DNA of 64,000 nucleotides from Hyphomicrobiales bacterium (GTDB lineage Bacteria > Pseudomonadota > Alphaproteobacteria > Rhizobiales > Rhizobiaceae). How positions within the stretch are numbered: the stretch's first letter is position 1; each line of letters begins with the position of its first letter. Below the pieces are notes generated by a model. That model was not told the origin of the DNA. It saw nothing but the letters and a program-made list of their open reading frames with translations, and searched no databases. The position numbers were made by a program, and so were the translations under genes. Of the stretch, positions 61,501-64,000 are shown in pieces. The stretch spans positions 138,441-202,440 of the forward strand of contig UBZP01000025.1 of the NCBI GenBank assembly GCA_900469965.1, in the 5' to 3' direction.

Positions 61501-62330
61501 TCCACGGCCTGGCCCATCGCATGCAGCTTGTCTTCCAGGTCGCGCAGCGCCGGCGTCGGGCTCGCCGACTGAATCTGCGCCTTCAGCTCGTCCAGGCGAT
61601 AGGCGAGGGCGAGCAGTTCATCGTCGCGGCTCTGGTCGGCGGCGACGAGCTTTTCCTCCACGCCGCTCCAGCGGGTTTCCATGCGGCGCACCGAATCCTC
61701 GCGCGCAAGACCGTCGAGGACCGAGCGCAGCTCGTCGAACTCGACCCGGAGGCTGTCGGTCTCCGGGCGGCCCGACTGGTGGCCGAGCTGGCTGATGCTT
61801 TGCGCCAGCCGCTGCAGGTCGGCGCGGATCTCGTCGTCGTGGCCGCGGACCTCCGCAGCCTGGCGGATGGCCCGCATCTCGCTGCGCAGCACGTCCATCT
61901 CCCGGCCGAGACCTTCGGCGATGTCGCGCTTGAGATCCTGACGCAGACCGACCAGCGCCTGGGCGATCTCCCGGGCGGCAAAATCCGCTCCGGCATGATC
62001 GGGGGTGCCGCGCACGGCGGACTGCTGCGTGGCGACGGGCTGGTCGAAGCCGTGCGGGCGCCGTTCGCCACGGATTGCGGCGCGCTCGCGCACGCTGTCG
62101 ATGGCCCGCTGGCGCTGCATGATCTCGCCGACCGGGTCGTCGCGCAGGCCGCCGGTGCGGGCCGGCTCGGAGCGCGGCGGTTCGGCGCGCCCGTAGGTGC
62201 CGTCGCGGCCGCGTTCGCGGCTGCCCATCAGGCCCTCTATCCGGGCCTCGAGACCCTCGATCGTGCGGTTGAGTGCATCGAACGACGACCTGTCGCCAAA
62301 ACGTGGAGGATTTTCTCGCGATCCGCTCAT
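58524..62330 (-). CDS. podJ: PodJ-type polar localisation protein (coiled coil, SEL1 repeats, peptidoglycan-binding domain)
   Basis: 1268 residues. Residues about 1-600 are long coiled coils, rich in Leu, Gln and Arg (for example LEGRIADLAGQIDAI, LEERLDQLSSMIE). A basic and Pro/Ala-rich linker leads to a single membrane segment at about 811-830 (ILMAVGAILLAIMSYPLV). The periplasmic part has an Ala/Pro stretch, about four SEL1 repeats (1010-1165, GARFTDGRGVAVDMTEAAKWY...) and a C-terminal peptidoglycan-binding domain (IQAILNNNGFNAGNPDGAMGPKTVEAIKAFQ). This is the architecture of PodJ, the polarity factor of Caulobacter and Agrobacterium growth-pole control. Confidence 0.9.
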   Translation of the reverse strand: MSGSRENPPRFGDRSSFDALNRTIEGLEARIEGLMGSRERGRDGTYGRAEPPRSEPARTGGLRDDPVGEIMQRQRAIDSVRERAAIRGERRPHGFDQPVATQQSAVRGTPDHAGADFAAREIAQALVGLRQDLKRDIAEGLGREMDVLRSEMRAIRQAAEVRGHDDEIRADLQRLAQSISQLGHQSGRPETDSLRVEFDELRSVLDGLAREDSVRRMETRWSGVEEKLVAADQSRDDELLALAYRLDELKAQIQSASPTPALRDLEDKLHAMGQAVEALGRSVMPDDRRLAGQFEGLDLRLDEISRAIAAGARSQGSAADAAMLQRLEGRIADLAGQIDAISHRPSPEQGLGQRLEMLAYRIEEMANEKAAVRLEERLDQLSSMIERSQRAPAAGADLANYLTDISRKIDALDQGAVNDVLAERLDLLARRIEDLDVPSAAPMSGERFSSIEGRLQAIADRLDRTSAAPAGDSAALQSLEAQIAHLSTLISAPQAVSAAALPADFDSRMATIEDYMATNDEYIIEAARQAAEAVMQAYQRAETGGASSSDMAAISALAEDLRTLEDMMRSSEERTARTFDALHDTLVQIAGRLEQLDAPRDGYRSEERQASPAMPRTAEVALHDDEYPFVDDGFDAGAADYAQRPVVAEASAFEDEATAEGEGDSPLVVAEAAGTATVEKKAKGGLISGLARRFAPARKEAPAPVERQHIDPAPSLDPGDEIAPEVANQLLEPGSGAPDVRKILERVRASQAADGRGKPSDAGKSDFIAAARRAARMAAEETDTLARLAPEKKATGSGAAASTFGRHRRPILMAVGAILLAIMSYPLVNTLVRGDKAPSTAPVEQAGMAAPATAAPAPSDAVAPQAAPSAPAAATDAPARTAQVEVIEGDEPLPDGVTAPSDDIPAPAVEDIGLDTGEPALAVTGAEQMTRPADAAAETGGFEPIVTNDPAQGAKDVPVTDGGTTESVVGAGDPAQDVTEAIAVPATIEPPSLARSAGEGDRLALFELGARFTDGRGVAVDMTEAAKWYRMSADRGFAPAQYRLGSLYEKGQGVERDLDKARALYEQAARQGNANASHNLAVLLATGGGKAPDFAAAAEWFKKAAELGVRDSQFNLAILYARGNGVKQDLEESYKWFAIAARDGDRDAAEKRDEVANAMKPEQLASAKAKLELWKPRPLDDKANSTDLPDEWVGKGTKTASVDMKKAIRNIQAILNNNGFNAGNPDGAMGPKTVEAIKAFQKSIGQPETGKIDDKLINELLKRNKGQG

Positions 62331-62757
62331 GTTCTTCGCCTCGCTTGGGAGCCCGTCGGCTCGCCGGAGAACCCGCACTACGCCTGCCGCTCATGCGGCG
62401 TGGCGTCCTGTTGCTGCATTGAGCCGGCAAGACGCGCGCCGGCATGTTCGGTGGTCACGTGCAGACCGGGAACACACCGATGCGGCGCATCTCCTCCGGC
62501 CCTGACGAAACGATTGGCAGGCGAAAAGTGGAACGATCAGACTATTTCGTGGACTGCCCTCAGGCGCCACAATTCACGTAACATGGTAAACAAGCCGTTA
62601 ACTGCGCCGAACTTTTTTAACGATTTGCTCATACAGCGGCAAAGCGGCGCGAGGCTGACGCACCCGGACCCCGCAACGGGCGGTAGGATTTCCGCCACCC
62701 GCGCCCACCAGTTTGACCGATCGGCATCCGCCTGCGGAAAATCGCGCGGAAATGCTT
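62331..62757. other. Divergent region between podJ and the acyl-CoA dehydrogenase gene
   Basis: No gene is recognised. It must hold the podJ promoter on the minus strand, but no clear -35/-10 pair stands out. The plus-strand control region begins at 62758. Confidence 0.4.
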
Positions 62758-62793
62758 TTTGACGTTTACGCAAACGTCAAAGTTTTCTAGTAT
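62758..62793 (+). promoter_or_regulatory. Promoter with a 24-bp palindromic operator for the acyl-CoA dehydrogenase
   Basis: TTTGACGTTT-ACGC-AAACGTCAAA (62758-62781) has perfect 10-bp arms. A plausible promoter is TTTACG (62765-62770), 17-base spacer, TAGTAT (62788-62793), so the dyad covers the -35 box. The site resembles operators of LiuR/FadR-type regulators of fatty acid and branched-chain degradation in proteobacteria. Confidence 0.6.
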
Positions 62794-62846
62794 CACGGCC
62801 ATTGACTGGACGGTCGTCCCATCGAGAAGGCGAGGAACTCGAGACT

Positions 62847-64000
62847 ATGCCCATCTACAAGGCCCCCGTGAACGAAACCATGTTCGTGCTGAACGACGTG
62901 CTCGGACTGGAACGCTACAACAACCTGCCGGGCTTTGCCGACGCCACGGCGGACATGGTCGAGGCGATCGCGGGCGAGGCGGCAAGGCTCTCGGAGGAGG
63001 TGCTCTTCCCCGTCAATCTTTCCGGCGACCAGGAAGGCTGCACGCGCGGCGAGGACGGCTCGGTCCGCGTGCCGAAGGGTTTCAAGGAGGCGTTCAACCT
63101 CTACCGCGAAGGCGGCTGGCTGGGCCTGGCGGTGCCGGAGGCGTTCGGCGGACAGGGGCTGCCCTACGTGCTGCACACCGCCGTCGGCGAATACATGTCG
63201 TCCGCCAACATGTCGCTGATGATGTATCCGGGCCTGACCCAGGGTGCGATCGCGGCGATCCTGGTGCACGGCTCGGACGCGCAGAAGCGCGAGTACCTGC
63301 CGAAGATGGTGGACGGCACCTGGACCGGGACGATGAACCTGACGGAGCCGCATTGCGGGACCGACCTCGGCCTGCTGCGGACGAAGGCTGTGCCGCAGAA
63401 GGACGGCTCCTACAGGATCTCGGGCCAGAAGATCTTCATCTCGGCCGGCGAACACGACATGGCCGAGAACATCGTCCACCTGGTGCTGGCCCGCATCGAG
63501 GGCGCACCGGAAGGCACCAAGGGCATCTCGCTCTTCATCGTGCCGAAGTTCCTGCCGGGCGCCAATGGCGAGCCCGATAAGCGCAACGGCGTGTCCTGCG
63601 GTGCGATCGAGCACAAGATGGGCATCCACGGCAACGCCACCTGCGTAATGAACTACGACGAGGCGACCGGCTTTCTCATCGGTGCGCAGAACAAGGGCCT
63701 CAACGCCATGTTCGTGATGATGAACGAGGCGCGGCTGGGCGTCGGCTTGCAGGGTCTCGCGGTCGCCGAAGCCGCCTACCAGAACGCCGCACACTATGCC
63801 CGCGAGCGCATCCAGGGCCGCTCGCTCTCCGGGCCGAAGGCGCCCGACCAGCGCGCCGACCCGATCATCGTCCACCCCGACATCCGCCGGGCGCTGCTGA
63901 CGATCAAGGCGTGGAACGAGGGCGGGCGCGCCTTCCTGCTCTGGACGGCGCTGCAGTCCGACATCGCCCATCGCGCATCCGACGAGAAGGAGCGGCAGAC
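62847..64000 (+). CDS. Acyl-CoA dehydrogenase, long-form (C-terminal domain type), 3' end outside window
   Basis: 384 codons are visible of a family of about 590-600 residues. The N-terminal [40 protein letters not shown] (about 97), [13 protein letters not shown] (about 165) and [14 protein letters not shown] (about 192, FAD/substrate loop), then [14 protein letters not shown] match the FadE/DmdC-like group with an extra C-terminal domain. It should oxidise an acyl-CoA to the enoyl-CoA and pass electrons to ETF. GCGAGGAAC precedes the ATG. A palindromic operator lies 66-89 bases upstream. The frame runs off the window without a stop. Confidence 0.95.
   Translation, partial: MPIYKAPVNETMFVLNDVLGLERYNNLPGFADATADMVEAIAGEAARLSEEVLFPVNLSGDQEGCTRGEDGSVRVPKGFKEAFNLYREGGWLGLAVPEAFGGQGLPYVLHTAVGEYMSSANMSLMMYPGLTQGAIAAILVHGSDAQKREYLPKMVDGTWTGTMNLTEPHCGTDLGLLRTKAVPQKDGSYRISGQKIFISAGEHDMAENIVHLVLARIEGAPEGTKGISLFIVPKFLPGANGEPDKRNGVSCGAIEHKMGIHGNATCVMNYDEATGFLIGAQNKGLNAMFVMMNEARLGVGLQGLAVAEAAYQNAAHYARERIQGRSLSGPKAPDQRADPIIVHPDIRRALLTIKAWNEGGRAFLLWTALQSDIAHRASDEKERQ

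Noticed and set aside
58422-62762. Very long plus-strand open frame (over 1400 codons) opposite podJ
   Set aside because: It is antisense to a gene with clear domains, has no ribosome site and has His/Arg/Gly-rich low-complexity composition typical of shadow frames in GC-rich DNA.
1-64000. CRISPR arrays, insertion sequences, rRNA, riboswitches of common classes
   Set aside because: No regularly spaced repeats, transposase motifs, rRNA sequence or recognisable riboswitch core were seen on reading both strands.

Overview
The window is GC-rich, gene-dense DNA from an alphaproteobacterium, most likely a member of the Rhizobiaceae (Rhizobium/Ensifer/Shinella-like). The evidence is the set of order-typical genes: a fused RhaD with a rhizobial-type RhaI, the block murA - DUF2948 - hisD - UPF0262 - low-molecular-weight phosphatase - infA - maf - yacG - tRNA-Phe, the DUF952-pyrD pair, DUF6460, a PodJ-type polarity protein and an EcfG-type (GGAAC-N17-CGTT) promoter. 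The species cannot be fixed from the sequence alone. No rRNA, insertion sequence, integrase, CRISPR array or replication origin was seen.

Layout. 1-2.7 kb: end of an L-rhamnose operon (rhaD, rhaI). 2.7-4.9 kb: small secreted protein, pncB, a GlsB-type membrane protein. 5.0-16.9 kb: one tightly packed minus-strand operon of 13 genes. It encodes a CUT1 sugar/polyol ABC importer with two different ATPases, an ATP-type dihydroxyacetone (or ketotetrose) kinase, and a complete PTS-type dihydroxyacetone kinase: DhaK, DhaL, and a DhaM split into separate EIIA, HPr and full-length EI proteins. 17.0-18.5 kb: an AT-richer stretch with one unknown membrane gene and what looks like a degraded RTX-like fragment, next to tRNA-Thr. 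18.7-25.3 kb: housekeeping block. 25.5-28 kb: an RTX protein, a probable general-stress small RNA and a DUF1003 protein.

28-37 kb is two divergent operons that look like a guanidino-compound catabolic locus. The minus operon encodes a dimethylarginine-hydrolase-like enzyme, a TetR regulator, an arginine:pyruvate-transaminase-like enzyme and a 2-ketoarginine-decarboxylase-like ThDP enzyme. The plus operon encodes a polar amino acid ABC importer and an M20 amidohydrolase. The minus operon has a good sigma-70 promoter with a dyad over its -10 box, a likely site for the TetR protein. 37-41.5 kb: two small secreted cysteine proteins, chorismate mutase, galE, an aminotransferase, mscL. 41.6-45.9 kb: a CrbS-like transporter-fused hybrid kinase facing a CrbR-like response regulator.

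46-51.7 kb: small conserved genes, pyrD, a methyltransferase, a YitT protein, and an Rrf2 - AhpD-like pair with an inverted repeat over its promoter. 51.9-58.1 kb: the Lhr-PdeM DNA-damage pair, an HxlR regulator divergent from a reductase, and a TauE/SafE exporter with its TIGR02186 partner. 58.5-62.3 kb: podJ. 62.8-64 kb: the start of an acyl-CoA dehydrogenase gene with a perfect 24-bp palindrome over its -35 box. The strongest candidates for new biology are the EcfG-driven three-hairpin RNA (27.02-27.13 kb), the dual ATP/PTS kinase operon, and the guanidino locus.
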